This document shows positions 10,486-23,218 of a stretch of 64,000 nucleotides of DNA, in pieces; within the stretch, counting starts at the first letter, position 1, and each line of letters opens with the position of its first letter. The stretch is taken from positions 29,852,293-29,916,292 of the forward strand of contig CM035173.1 in the NCBI GenBank assembly GCA_020205615.1. Reading direction: 5' to 3'. The position numbers and the translations under genes were made by a program. This DNA is from Panax quinquefolius (lineage: Eukaryota; Streptophyta; Magnoliopsida; Apiales; Araliaceae). The notes beneath the pieces are model-generated. The model saw only the letters and a list, made by a program, of their open reading frames with translations, was not told where the DNA came from and searched no databases.

Positions 10486-13315
10486 TGTGACGCCCCAAAA
10501 TAGGTATACACAACACCCATTCTGAAGTCGCCAAATACATGGTACGTAAACAACTACAACTTTATTATTACAACAGAAAAAGCGTGAGTTTGAATACAAA
10601 TATTATCTTCTGTACAATATCTATACTCAAATAAATCCTCATCACATTTATTGATACATTATTTTACAAAATGGTGAGGACTACTAAACAATCCTTTCTA
10701 AAACCTTCATTCCATACCCCGACTAAGTACTTCGCTACATTCTCGCCTCCCGAGAAAAAAATGGAACAACAAGGAAAAGGGTGAGCTCAACTAGCCCAAG
10801 AAAAATATTATGACTAAGATAATATACAACAAATTATCGTTAGTCTTCAACAGGAAAAATCGATAGAATCAATAGAATAACAAGTTTCGGATCAATATTC
10901 GCGGTTGAAATAATAATTCATAGAAGAGTTACGTAGAGAATGAAATCTACTATAATCTATGAATTTAACAGTCCATCATCAATATTTTATCCTCAGAACA
11001 TCAATCAATATACATCCGGAATCAAATATTCATCTTTTGCACTGAGGCAAAGATATTCATCGATTAATCATTTCATTTAAACACTGCATTCATCTTTGCA
11101 CTACAGGGCCAAAGATATTAATCAATCGGTCGTGTTCATCTCAACACTGCTCATCTTTGCCTTCTGAGCCAAAGATATTCTTCAGAAATCATTCATCTTT
11201 GCACTACGGGCCAAAGATATTCAATAATATCATCATTTAAGGCGAGGATGATGAAAAATATTTTTAAAGAAACGAATCCAATGAAACAAAATGACAAGGA
11301 TTAAGGATTAAGGATTAGTACTTGGTTTTATCCACGTCCAAAAATACCTCAAAAATAATCATAGTGGTGTAAAATTCAAGAATGATCAAAACATGGATAC
11401 AATCGAGTTAGTATCCGAATAGATGTTTTGGATGAAAAGAAGAAATTTTATTTTTCTATGAATAGTGACAGTATCGTAAATAGTCTTGAGATACGTGAAT
11501 AAAGTCTTGATATCGTGAATAGTAACTCCGACACCAAAAGATAGAAATTCCACAAAAACATCTTCACGCTTCATGAATAGTACTGCGTGAATAGTGACTC
11601 GTGAATGAATAACTAACTCATGAATAAGAACTCGTGAATAGTAACTCATGAATAGTAACCCATGAATAAGAACTCCCAAGCATGAAAAAGTTCCAAATTT
11701 GATAAAAACTTCGGATCAACATTTCAAAGATAATGATATTGAAGAAATAATATCATTACAAAAAAATAATATCCCTTACACCTCGAAAGACAATACTTAC
11801 ATTGAAACACCGGATATAAAGCTATGACTTGAACTTGCAGACAGTATAGCAATACTCAAAGTATACTCAAAATACTCACAAGAATACGCCGATAATATAG
11901 AGAGAAAACTTGATTTACGGTGTGATTTTCAATTCTAACCTAAGACCCTATTTATAGAAATTGCTTAGAAACACCAAAGCGAAAAATTTAATATAATATT
12001 AATATATTTAATAAATTCTCTCGCCCATCTAGACAATCTGATCTCAGCCATCAAGCACATGTTAAAGATGGCCAACAACATTTGAAAAACGTTTTTCTTA
12101 AAAACATAATTAAAACTTACAAAAATTAATTATTTGAACTTGAACTTCAATAATTCATAATAAATAGCCCTTTCATCAGAAAATTCTAATCTCATGAGTT
12201 TTTATAGGAAATTCAATTCTCTACAACTTTGCAGAAGAAAGTTTTCCAAATTCCAAACAGAAATCGAAATCGAAATTCTCAATCGAGGCGATTTTACATT
12301 ATAATCAAATTTCGATCGAGAAATGGGGTCCACCAAACACACAAAACATGTGTTAATCATTTATTGCAACAAAAATACTCTTCCTCCTCGTATACTCATA
12401 TATATCCCACATTCGTTGTAAAAATATCACCATTATTATATTATTAAAATATAATAATATATTTAAATAATTATTTTATCGAAAAAAGATAAAATATTAA
12501 TTTTCAACAATTGTCATTTTAAAAATTTTCTCCATCTATATCCACATAAAATCAATATTTTCCTCATCATATAAATCAATAATTAATTATTCACAAATAA
12601 TATTACGAGAATCACAATATTAATGACGAGGCGGGTTCAGGGAAGAGGGGGCTTTCGATAAAATTTTTCTTCTTGGCGGCCTTGATTAGGTGACCAAACC
12701 TCTCCTTAGACGAGACTTTCTAGACATTGCCAATAATGTTATCTAATAATATTATTCGGATAATATGAATTATTGCTTCGATAATGAAAGATACGATTGT
12801 AATGATAATTATTGAAACAACAATGATATAAAATATCAACGCAGCAATTATTAACTCAATAAAATAAAATCTTGAGCAGTAATTATCAGAACCATTATTG
12901 AGTAGTGCCTTCTTACGTAAGAATCAATAATTGGTGCAATCTGGTATCTGTTGCTTTCGACAACAGCGTATTAGTGTGTTTTTTAACCATCGGGTATTCA
13001 ATGATTATTATATGATAATAACTTCGCCAGTTATTTAAAAACAATTTATATTTGTCGTTTTCTTCATCCAATCGCTTTAGTTATGGGGCCCACACATGGG
13101 CTTTGGCCGTAAATGCGAATATTCCCAAAGCGAATCTGAATATTCCACGACCAAACGAATATTCCCAAGCGATAATGAATATTTTATAACCACTTGCTTA
13201 TTTTGAAATATTTGCGTATTTAACCCTTAACTATCCACATTAATCAAATCAACCCTTACTATTTCAAAATAATAAATAAAGGAAATTCCTTTTATTTAAA
13301 ATTTCGGGTCTTATG
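10486..13315 (-). repeat. 5' LTR of element A (about 2830 bp)
   Basis: Same LTR as 3693-6523, with TGTGACGCCCC at its left end and GGGTCTTA at its right. The outer end is TTATG rather than TTACA, just before the AGATA target duplication. Both internal tandem arrays are present. Differences from the other LTR of A are mostly single-base indels near CG or CAG/CTG. Confidence 0.9.
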
Positions 13316-16102
13316 AGATAGTAGAAGACTTAACGTCTTTAGGAGGTACTGTCAAGATCTTGGATAGGAAGGAGTAATGGCTTACGTCTGAAAGTCATAC
13401 TACAAGTTAAAATTTTGTGGAGAAACCATGCTATTGAGGAAATGACCTGAGAATTGGAAACAGAAATGAAAACGAGGTATCCTCACCTTTTCGAAACACC
13501 AGGTACGTACGTCAATTTCAAGGACGAAATTTCATAAGGAGGGGAGGTTGTAAGACCCCAACTTATTATAAATAAAATCAAATTTCCTCTATTTATTATT
13601 TTGAAATAGTAAGGGTTGATTTGATTAATGTGGTTAGTTATGGGTAAAATGCGCAAATATTTGAAATAAGCAAGTGGTTATAAAATATTCATTTTTATCG
13701 GAAAATATTCGTTTGGTCGTGGAATATTCTTACTGTCGGGGAATATTCGTACGACGACGCAGCCTTGTGTGGGCCCCATAACGGAAAGCGATTGGATGAA
13801 GGAAAACGACAAATATAAGTTGTTTATAAATAACGGCGTAGTTATTACTGCAGTATCTTGTTGGAATACCCGTTGGTTAAAAAAACAGAAGAAGACACTT
13901 ATCGCACCAATTATTGATTCTTACGTAGGAAGACATTACTCAATAATTATTACAGTAGTTAATGTTCAATATTTTATTAATTCAATAATTGCTACATTGA
14001 TATTTTATATTATTGTTGTTTCAATAATTGTCACTACACAGTATTTTTATTATCAGATCAATAATTCATATTATTTGAATAATATTATTAGATAATATTA
14101 TTGGCAATGTCTAGAAAGTTCGTTGCATAAGGAGAGGTTTGATCACCTAATTATACTACCAAGAAGAGAAATCATTATTGAAAGCTCTCTTTCTTGGGGA
14201 ACCGTATGCATTGTCGAGATTGTGATTCTCGTAATATTATTTGTGAATAATTAATTATTGATTTATATGATAAGAAAAATATTCATTTTATATGGATATA
14301 GATGGATAAAATTTTAAAGTGACAATTGTTGAATATTTTATCTTTTCTGATAAAATAATTCATTTAAATATATTGTTATATTTTAATAATATAATAATAG
14401 TGATATTTTTACAATGAATGTGGGATATATGAATATATGAGGAGGAAGAGTATTTTTGTTAAAAAAAAATATTTAAAACATAATTTTCATGTTTGTGGAC
14501 CCCATTTCTTGACTGAAATTTGATTATAGCCTGTAAAATCACCCGTTTGTGGATTTCGGTCAATTTCTGTTTGGAATTTGGAAAAACTTTCTTCTGCAAA
14601 GTTGGAGAGAATGAAAATTCCCATGAAAATGACATGAGGTTGGAATTTTTCTGATAAAAAGGCTATTTATTATGAATTATTAAAATTCTGGATTAATTGA
14701 TTATTATTTTTTTGGAGTTTTAAATGGTTTTTACATGAAAAACGTTTTTGTTTCTTTTGTTGAGGTGTGGCTGATGCTTGGACTCAATTGGTGTGCGTAG
14801 GATGTTTAAGAATAAATATATTATTATTATATTAAATTTTCTGCTTTGGTGTTCTAAGCATTTTCCTATAAATAGGGTGCTTAGGTTAGAATTGAAAATC
14901 ACACACCGTAAACCAAATTTTTCTCTATATTATCGAGCGTATTCTTGTGAGTATTTTGATACTTTGAGTATTGCTATACGGTGCAAGTTCCTTCAGCGTT
15001 ATATCTGATATTCCAGCCAGAAGTACTATTCTTTTCGAGGTAAGGGATACTTTTTTTTTAAAATGATATTATTTTTTCTAATATCATTATGCCGGAATAT
15101 TGGTAAGATTTTTCTTGTGAAATTCTTGTCTTTTAGTGTCGGGGTTACTATTCACGTATACGGCACTATTCACGAATACGACACTATTCATCGAAAAATA
15201 AAATTTTTTCTTTTTCGTCCAAAATATCTATTATAGATACTAGCTTTGATTGTATCCATGTTTTGATCATTCTTGAATTTTACTCCACTATGATTATTTA
15301 TGAGGTATTTTTGGATATGGATAAACCGAAATACGAATCCTTAATATTTATTCTTTTGTTTAACTGGATTCGTTTTTTTTAAAATATTTTTCATCATCCT
15401 CAATCCTAAATGATGATATTATCAATATCTTTGGCCAGAGTGCAAAAAGATTAATGTGATTTTATGATGAATATATTTGGTCAGAATGCAAAGATGTACA
15501 AGTGTTGAGACGAACATGACCAATCGATGAATATCTTTGGCCTGTAGTGCAAAGATGAATATTTGATTCCAGATGTATATTGATTGATGTTACAGGGATA
15601 AAATATTGATGATGGACTTTTAAATTCATAGATAATAGTAGATTTCATTCTCTACATAACTCATCTATGATTTATTATTTTCATTGCGAATATTGATCCG
15701 AAACTTGTTTGTACATTATATTTTATCGATTTTTCTCCGTTGAAGACTAACGATAATTTGTTTTATATTATCTTAGTCATAATATTCTTTACTGGGCTAG
15801 TTGAGCTCACCCTTTTCTTTTTTGTTCCATTTTTCTTCTCAGGAGGCGAGAATGTAGCGAATACTAGTCGGGGTATGGAATGAAGGTCTTAGAAAGTTAT
15901 TTTAGTAGTCCTCACCATTTTTGTAAAATAATATAACAATAATTGTAATGAGAACTTATTTGGGTGTGAATATTGTCTAGACGACAATATTTGTATTTAA
16001 ACTCACAGTTTTCATGTAGTATTAATAAAGTTGTAGTTGTTTCTGTACCATGTTATTGATGACTCAAAATGAGTGATGTATACCTATTTTGGGGGCATCA
16101 CA
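13316..16102 (+). mobile_element. Element B, right part: end of internal region plus 3' LTR
   Basis: Continues element B after A. 13316-13548 matches E 59650-59877 (ends ...ATTTCATAAGGAGGGGAGGT, the polypurine tract). The 3' LTR is 13549-16102 (2554 bp), starting TGTAAGACCCC and ending GGGGGCATCACA. It is shorter and more diverged than the other LTRs: array 1 is reduced and array 2 nearly lost (15140-15190). This fits an older element. Confidence 0.9.
13549..16102 (+). repeat. 3' LTR of element B (2554 bp, diverged)
   Basis: TG...CA termini and overall order match the family. A TATA-like TATAAATAG precedes GGTGCTTAGGTTAGAATTG (about 14870), corresponding to the promoter in the other copies. 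B's host fragment is 5'-truncated, so no target duplication can be assigned. Confidence 0.85.
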
Positions 16103-17220
16103 CATGATATATAAAATAAAAAGGTAAACACTTGAAACTTGAAATAGACCGTGAATAAATTTATGCGGACTTATAATTAGGAAGATTTTGTTTATTATAT
16201 ATTTTTTAAAATAAAGTACTATTAATACTTATTTATATAATTGACAATCAAATAGTTGATATAAAATATTTATAATATATATTATTATTTTACAATTTAT
16301 GCTATCGGAACAAATGTACATTTAACAATATTTTTACATTTGTTTTAACAATATTTCATAATTTGACACTTATTATTATGACAATATAATTATTAGTATG
16401 ATATTATCTATTTATTTTAGTATAATAACTGAAATTTTATTACAAGGGATACATCTACAATAATTTATGGGAAGTTGTAATTTGAATTTTAAAATAATAG
16501 TAATTTCGTATTTATTAATATTCTTTAAGTAATTTATATTATTAACTATTGTATTTATGAGTATAAAATCAATTCATATCAGTTTAAAATTTTAAGTTTT
16601 TGTAAATTGAATAGGAAAACATTAGACAATTGTTGTGGAATAAAGAGAGTAATTAAGACTCTTATCATTCTAAAATAAAAGATATATTTATTAATTAGGA
16701 AAAATTTCTACAAGGAATCAAAAAAATGAATCAAAGACGAACGACGATTTGAATCGTCGCCTTAAATATAGCCAGCTATAACGACAAAAAAAATCCGTTA
16801 CTATAAACTGTTCATTTTTGGTCCACTTTTTCTACTTTGTTGTAGAAGCGAATTGTTATAAAATAATTATTTTTAAATACTCACTTGGTTGGTAAGTATT
16901 TTTTAAAAGGAACCTCAATGCATCTGACTTGTGCCAGATTATGTAATTGTTTTGTGTAGTTTATTAGTATCAAATAATAGACTTCAAATTATAATTCGTA
17001 CAAATTCATATAGTTTAGTCAGTGTCAGATAGATTTGGCAATATAAGTAGTTAACTGTTGGGTCAAATTATATTAACTGGAACCAAATGGGTCGGTTAAC
17101 CATTTTTATTTATTCAAGTTGGTTAAAGTTTGAACCCATATTTTTAAAACAAATATAGTTAATTAACTGTTTAACCATTTTTTAATTCATATTCTATTCA
17201 ATTGCATTCCCCTCTCTCTC
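16103..17220. other. AT-rich intergenic DNA
   Basis: No coding potential or known repeat is seen. A short near-perfect inverted repeat CGACGATT-TG-AATCGTCG occurs at about 16740-16757. Confidence 0.5.
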
Positions 17221-17249
17221 AGTAACCGCACCAAACACGATTATTTTTT

Positions 17250-17550
17250 TTGAGTGGGTGGAGGTAGAGGGTGGGTGGTGTATACATAATCGCTTAATAT
17301 TAATTTATTTTGGGAGAGAGTGGTGGGGGGGGGGGGTGGGGTGGGGGTGGGTGTGGGGTGGGGGTAGGTGGGTAGGGGTGGGGGTGGGGTGGGGGGTGTG
17401 GGGTAGGAGTAGGGGTGGGTGGAGTATACATAATCGCTTAATATCATTTTTTTGGGAGGGAGTGTTGGGTGGGTAGATGGGTGGGGTGGGGTGGGGTGGA
17501 GTGGGTAGGTAGGTGGAGATGGGGGTGGGGTGGGTTATGAGTTTCATAAC
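17250..17550. repeat. G-rich minisatellite with internal duplication
   Basis: Dense runs of GGG, GGGG and longer, separated by T or TA, including a run of 10 or more G near 17325. A block containing GTATACATAATCGCTTAATAT occurs twice (about 17280 and 17427), so a unit of about 145 bp was duplicated. The long open frames on both strands here are low-complexity Gly/Trp/Val or Pro/Thr/His repeats and are not genes. The plus strand fits many G-quadruplex patterns. Confidence 0.85.
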
Positions 17551-17559
17551 CCATAACCC

Positions 17560-18175
17560 ATAACAATATTAAAATGGTTAATATGTTTTAAAAAAATTAT
17601 AATTTTAAAAAAAATCTGTTTTTAAAAAAATTATATTTTAAAAAATAATCTATTTTAAAAAAAATCTGTTTTATTTTATTATGTTTTTTGTTATTTTTAA
17701 AACTTTAAAATGAGTATTTTTTTATTTTTAAAATCTGTTTTTGATTTTTTTTGCCACATAAGCATATTTTTTATTTTTTTGCCACGTCAGCGCCACATAA
17801 TCAATATTTTAACGTTTGTCAATTTTTTTTAACGGAATAACTTAATTATAAAATAATAATTAGTTCAGTGATGTAATTCGAAAAATTAAAAGTTCAGTAG
17901 TGTATTAAATAAAACTTGCTAAGTATAGTTGTGAAATACATAGTTTTGCCAATTATTATTATTATAACAATATTTAACACTTTAGCGACGCATAATTTTT
18001 CTGTGGCAATAGCATCTAATGATCTAAAAAAGGTCGGGAAAAAGGCAAAGGAATACGCGGGAGAATCAAAATCTCAAATTCATTTCCCTCCCAATCTCAC
18101 TCCGCTCCTCTTCATAACAAAAACAAAACCACAGGTCCACAATCAGAGCTGCCTTTCTATAATCCATTTGTCCAG
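17560..18175. other. AT-rich spacer
   Basis: T- and A-homopolymer-rich DNA. Nothing coding is recognised. Confidence 0.4.
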
Positions 18176-18179
18176 ACTC

Positions 18180-18960
18180 TATAAATCCTTTATCCTAAAC
18201 TAAACTATTTTATGTACAAAACCAAGAATTATTTACCCTACACACATCTACAAAAAATTCAACTTCATCAGTTCGCCGGATAAGAGAACGCGGCGGCGCC
18301 GGCGGCGGAGGTGGAGTAGTCAAGGCAGCCGTCACAGCCACGGCAGAAAAACCCTTTAAAGTCCTAACCCCAGTTTCGGAAAGATTTATCAGTACCGGCC
18401 GCGGAGAATCTCTTAAAAGGTCCACCGGAAAAGAGAACTCGAGATCCGCTTCCAGGATCCGAGCGGCGGCAGCTGCAAAGCCGGTGATTCGGCCAATGCT
18501 CCCTTCCAGATTCTATCAATGTACTAGATTTCCGTCACCCTTCTGGTGTCGGTCTTAAGTGCGCAGTCAGTGTTCTCTCGTGGAGATTCAATCTATCTCG
18601 GGTGTACCAATTTAAAATCAGCAGTAAAAAAGCAGTCATGCTCTCAATTCCAACAATTCCCCTTGCGTAAACAGAGGCCTGTTAGCACCTACACATTGCC
18701 TCACTTCCATCACACAAATATATATGTACCACAAGTCTGGGGACATTCAGACCTTGTCATGGGAGTTTGCGGGTTGGGGTTATTTGCTTTCGACGCCTTT
18801 AATGATCAGTTGCAATCTTGCACCAGCGATTATGGCAGCACACAAAAGGTTAGGGAGGTTATTGGACCGGATGACTTGTATTCCCCTTCTTTCGATTAAT
18901 TACTTGGGTTCTCGAGTCTTGCTTAATTATATCAAGAGATCGAGGTACTTGTTATAATAT
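18180..18960 (+). other. Unassigned GC-rich coding-like locus
   Basis: GC content rises sharply against flanking AT-rich DNA. On the plus strand TATAAAT (18180-18186) is followed by a stop-free frame 18199-18558 (about 120 codons) rich in Ala, Ser, Arg and Gly, with VRRIRERGG near the start and SRIRAAAAAKPVIRPMLP near the end, like an organelle presequence. It has no early ATG. A second plus frame, 18546-18899, adds 117 codons. The minus strand is also open over 18210-18512 (contains GRITGFAAAAARILEADLEF), again with no in-frame ATG. I do not recognise the product; an exon of a small organellar protein on either strand is possible. Confidence 0.35.
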
Positions 18961-21900
18961 TTATTTGGTATGAACTTAGCATGATTAAAGCTGCTGTTTT
19001 ATGTCCTAATAATGCATACAGTGTGTGATATGGTCAATAATTTTGCTAGTTAATTACAACCTCTGTGTTAATTATGTTTATGTTCTTGTATTTATTAAAT
19101 TATCCTTTTTCAAGGAAAGGAGTTGTAACTTGTAATTTCCTCATACGACTCGGTAGGTTGAAGAATGGTTACTTACAAGGGGATAAAATATAATACATTA
19201 TGCATCCATCTTTGTTTGTTATACAAGTGTTGCATGATTTTGCTTGTTTTTTCATACAAAACAAAAAAATAAAGATTTTATTGGTAAAGTAAGTTGCAGC
19301 TATTACTCATGCGTGAAAGAAAGCCCTTTACACGCGTGAAGAAACTTTCACAAATTCCTTTCTCCCGGCTTACTCTATTCTTTGGCAGAGGGGTTGTCGG
19401 GTGTATGATTCGAAAGAGGGTCATCGGCCCTAGCCTTTGAGGAAAGGTGGAATCGTTGGTAGGTTTCGGGTTTAGAAGCTAAACGTGTAACTCTAATAAC
19501 TCAAGGACTCCGATCAGAGGCAATCAATCGAATGCTTTATTATATTATCGGGAACTCAAAATCGAAGTACTACGGCGTCGTCATCACCGGACACGTACTA
19601 GCATTCTTTTATAATTGCAGCTTGTAAGTTGTTCTCATTTGGGGATTGAGGGGATACTGAGTTCTTAGTGCCAGAGTTAGGGTCATTTTAGCTGCAAGTT
19701 TAACTGAAAAATGAATCAAGCTACTTGACTCGACTTGGATTTGGCTTGTAAGATTAACTGGCACATGATTTGGCTCTCCTTAGTCGGCTAGTACACTCCC
19801 CATTAAAAATCTTGAAACTATAAACAATTACAAGCTAGTCGATCGCATGATAAACAAGTTTAAACCTTAACTTAGCTCGACTCATTTAACCCCGTGCTTG
19901 TTTAAGCACCCAACAGTAGCTTTAACAGTAATCTCTTTCCTCCTCCAATATCAGTGCCAGAGGATCAAGTCTAGGTATATTTGTTTCAAAAATTTCTTGC
20001 ATCTCAATACTATGCTTATTAACCATATATGAACTAAACCATAGACGATGGTCTAATGTCCTGTACCGTAACCGCATCATCATCTTATTAATTTCTCAAC
20101 TGATCAATGGTCCATCCATGCACAGATCATTGATGAGCATGTTGTATCATTTTTGGTGCCTGGATTTATAAGCCTGGTTTACTGACTCACTGGTATTGTC
20201 GACATCATTTTTCTGGACAAGTTTTCTGGAACTGGGCACCATTTTTAATTTATTGCCCACCCAATTTGTGACATTCAAAATTTCAAAATAGTTGGTAGAT
20301 TGAAAAATTTCTCCAACGGTGACGATAAAATTTTTTGTTTCATAAAAAAAATTTTATTCATTAAAAAAAATTATTATCACAAAAAGAGATTTTAGTGATA
20401 ATAGTATTAAATAAACTGAAATTTTCAAGTTTGTCGTTATAATTTTATTATTATACCACACTATTAAATTATAAAGAAAATAATTAAGAAATATATATAG
20501 AACAAATCTACATTGTAGAATAGCAGAACAGCGTCAAATCAGATACGTTTAAAAAAAATCACCCTTTTGTTAAACTTTTTGAATAAGCAAAAATATTCAA
20601 ATAATGGATTCATAGAAAGGTTGCAATTTCATCAACATATGTTTGTAACGATACATAGATGTATAATTTAAAATTAAGGAGTTATAAAAATTTGAATTTA
20701 TATAAGGAGTTGGTGGGGGGATTAAAAGAGTGGAGAGTAATGGAATGTAAATGACGAGGGGGGAGGGGGGCTTCATTGTTCAGTGGGAAGTGGGAAGCCA
20801 CCCAATATGTGTTTGAGATCTTGGTCCTAAAAAAAAAATGTTTAAAGAGCCGAGTCGTACACATATTTTCCAAGGTCCAGCGCTATAACAACTTGCAAAG
20901 CGGGACTGTTGATTAGTTTTTGATCAGAGTAAGGTGTAAACGATCTGAGTTGATTCGAGTATTGAGTTGTTTAGATTTGGTTCATAAAATTTATCGAGTA
21001 TAAAATAAATTTTGATTAAGGCTCATTTAGCTACTTAGTCGAGCACGATTCTGAATCGAATCCGAACAGTTTGGACTTTTCCAACGAATATTATCCGAGT
21101 ATCAATAGAAAATTATAATTTGAGGAGGTTCAAGTAATTTATTGAACTTTAAAATGTATTCATATTTGACTCATTTATATTTCGAGTCGAGCTTGACTCG
21201 AACTTTTAGTCAATCGAGTACGAATCGAGTCCGAACTGTTTACTCATTTTACATCCTTAGATGAGAGAGAAAGAGAAGAGATTTTGAGGTAAAGTTGATT
21301 TTATTTTTTTCTAAAAATTTTTCTCCTAAAAGTGAGAGGATTTGAAAATTAGATATTTTATATCACCTAAAATAACCTTTTAAAATAAATCAGGCCATTT
21401 ATTACATTAATATATAAGAGTAATATAGCAATAATATAGTTTAAAAATAAAAATATTTTCCCTTCCTTTCCCTTCCTTCCTGAAATCACAAAGAAAAATA
21501 TAATTAAAATTTTTCATTTCATTCTTTTCTAAAACTCACAAACACGACAATGAAAAATTATAATTCATTCTCATTATTTTCCCTTCAATAATTTCTCTTT
21601 TCATTACATCCCTCCAAACTAACAGACACAAGCCTGGAGGGAGATTATATGCGGGCTGCCCAGCCTGTTAGAAACTGGACAAGGACAGTAGAAAGCCAGG
21701 TAATTTTCTGTGCGGGTCGCTCAGTCTGCCGGTTTGTTTGTTTGTTTGTGTGTTTTTTTTTCCTGGTTATAATGATACAAAAGAAAAGAGCATCATATAG
21801 AGAACCAAAAGAGTCGCACTAAAAAAAATCTAAACAAAGGGAACACAACAAACATATCTAAACCCCTAGAAAATGTTAACAAACACAAGGTCATCCAATT

Positions 21901-22430
21901 TTCACCTATACATAATACATGTAAGTAATATCTATTTAATATTCTTAACATCAAATACTAAAAGGTGATTGTGTAAATTAAGCGTATAGAGACTAACATT
22001 ATTGTGGCTCTGTCCCCTTCCCTTCCTTTCTAAAACTCATACACATGACAAGAAAAAATTATAATTCATTCTCATCATTTCCCCTCTTATATTTTCCCGT
22101 CCCATCCCTCCAAACTCACAAACGCTTTAAGAAATTTATGAATTAGGTGGGGCACATGAAATGTACCTTAAAAAATGGCAATTCCCAATGTGGTTTATAA
22201 GTTGGCATGAAAACCATATTTGTAACAAGAAAAACCTATATATATGCCGACAAAAAGTGTCATACCTTTGTGTTGAGCATATATATATATATAGACTAAA
22301 TGCTCTTAAACTTGTATTATTGTATTTGATATTTCCACATGAAGGTCTTATGTGAGAGAGTATCATGTGAAACTGTAAATATATACAAGTTCCCTATCCG
22401 TAGTCCCGGACTCTTGTAACATTAGACTGT
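18960..22430. other. Intergenic region upstream of FAO
   Basis: AT-rich, no gene recognised. It contains a possible small non-autonomous DNA transposon (20932-21258) and a repeated segment of about 100 bp (21525-21625 and 22020-22130, sharing AAAAATTATAATTCATTCTC and CATCCCTCCAAACT). The short minus open frame 20682-20873 has no motif. Confidence 0.45.
20932..21258. mobile_element. Possible small DNA-transposon remnant
   Basis: The left end AAGGTGTAAACGATCTGAG and the inverted right end (complement of CAGTTCGGACTCG...) loosely mirror one another, and GAGTCGAGCTTGACTCGAAC-like motifs lie inside in both orientations. The inverted ends are imperfect and no target duplication was verified. Confidence 0.25.
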
Positions 22431-22434
22431 TAAT

Positions 22435-22442
22435 TATAAATA
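22435..22442 (+). promoter_or_regulatory. FAO TATA box
   Basis: TATAAATA lies 141 bp upstream of the FAO start codon, with no ATG between them that starts a long frame. It is the best candidate for the core promoter. Confidence 0.5.
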
Positions 22443-22549
22443 GGTTTAGAGGTGTTAGGTGATCACTCATTTTCATATATTTTTCACCCTTTTTATAGCT
22501 GTCCCTTTTTTCAGTTGCAAGAGCAAAACTCATAACACAGTATTCAACC

Positions 22550-22551
<2 letters not shown>

Positions 22552-22582
<31 letters not shown>
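22552..22582 (+). repeat. (GA)n microsatellite in FAO 5' UTR
   Basis: An uninterrupted AG/GA run of about 31 bp ends directly at the ATG. GA repeats in plant 5' leaders are common and can bind GAGA-binding proteins; no function can be shown here. Confidence 0.8.
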
Positions 22583-22585
<3 letters not shown>

Positions 22586-23218
22586 GGAAAAGAGTTCCAT
22601 CCTTTACTAAAGGGTGGAAGGAGAAAAACTTTGTACAGTCATGGATTTTCTTCATCTGACATGGAGACACTGGCTAGCATTTGTGAGGTTCTTATACCTC
22701 CTCTAACACTAAATTCTCTAGATGATATGGGAATAAGTGGCCAAGCCAAGGAAAAAGTCCAGTCATTCCTCAAAGCTTCTGGCTCTGAAAATCTTGTTCC
22801 TGATGAAGTAAGAAATTCCATAATAGTACTCCTTTCTCTCTCGCTCTTTCTCTCAATATGTGTGTGTGTATATACTTGTATATATATATATATATGTATA
22901 TATCCAGGCAGAAGCTGTAACACTTTTGAACAATATATGTATCAGGTTGCTGAAGTTCTAATGAAGAGAGGATTTTTTGAAGCTGTGCTAGTGGTCAAAC
23001 TAGTTGTAAGAATTCTGTCCAGCAGACTGGGCAGTTTGTTACTTTGTGGACATCTGTGTCTTGGTGATAAATGGCCGCACATCAACAAATTCTCACTCAT
23101 TCCTTTGGAAAAGAGAGAGAAGATTGTCCAGAAATGGTTCAAGAATAGGTTTGTAACACCTATCCGTCTAGGATTCGTATTTATCAAATTCTTGTGCCTC
23201 TTGGTTTTCTTCAGTCAG
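22583..23218 (+). CDS. FAO: Long-chain fatty alcohol oxidase (FAO), exons 1-2
   Basis: 5' part of a long-chain-alcohol oxidase, a membrane-associated FAD enzyme oxidising long-chain fatty alcohols to aldehydes. Exon 1 is 22583-22807 (75 codons, begins MGKEFHPLLKGG; YSHGFSSSDMETL is typical of FAO N termini) and ends at donor GTAAGA. Exon 2 is 22946-23218 (91 codons) after acceptor ATCAG, begins VAEVLMKRGFF and carries a hydrophobic segment (IRLGFVFIKFLCLLVFF) near its end; donor GTAAGC. Both introns are phase 0. Reading through the 138-bp intron 1 is open but adds a low-complexity (TA)n/TCTC peptide and is not expected in the protein. The start matches homologues and is preceded by a GA-rich leader. 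Exon 3 is at 42600. Confidence 0.9.
22808..22945 (+). other. FAO intron 1
   Basis: 138 bp, GTAAGA...ATCAG, phase 0, with TG/TA dinucleotide repeats at 22859-22897. It contains no stop in the FAO frame, so intron retention would insert 46 residues instead of truncating the protein. Confidence 0.8.

Larger units (their letters stand above)
3693..13315 (-). mobile_element. Element A: Ty3/gypsy retrotransposon with RT core missing
   Basis: Minus-strand element with two long LTRs (3693-6523 and 10486-13315) around a 3.96-kb internal region. It is inserted in element B: the flanks share AGATA (3688-3692 and 13316-13320), a 5-bp target duplication. The left LTR ends TCTTACA as expected; the right LTR ends TTATG instead of TTACA, so its outer terminus has changed. 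Internal order on the minus strand is primer site, gag, protease, RNase H, integrase; the RT catalytic core is absent (compare E). Many stops and frameshifts make it non-coding as written. Confidence 0.9.

Noticed and set aside
13769..14095. 108-codon plus frame in the LTR of element B
   Set aside because: Lies wholly in the LTR; not conserved as a frame in other LTR copies.
17241..17547. Pro/Thr/His-rich and Gly/Trp-rich open frames
   Set aside because: They are translations of the G-rich minisatellite.
22639..23187. Two minus-strand frames of 81-94 codons
   Set aside because: Antisense to FAO exons 1-2; no motif.
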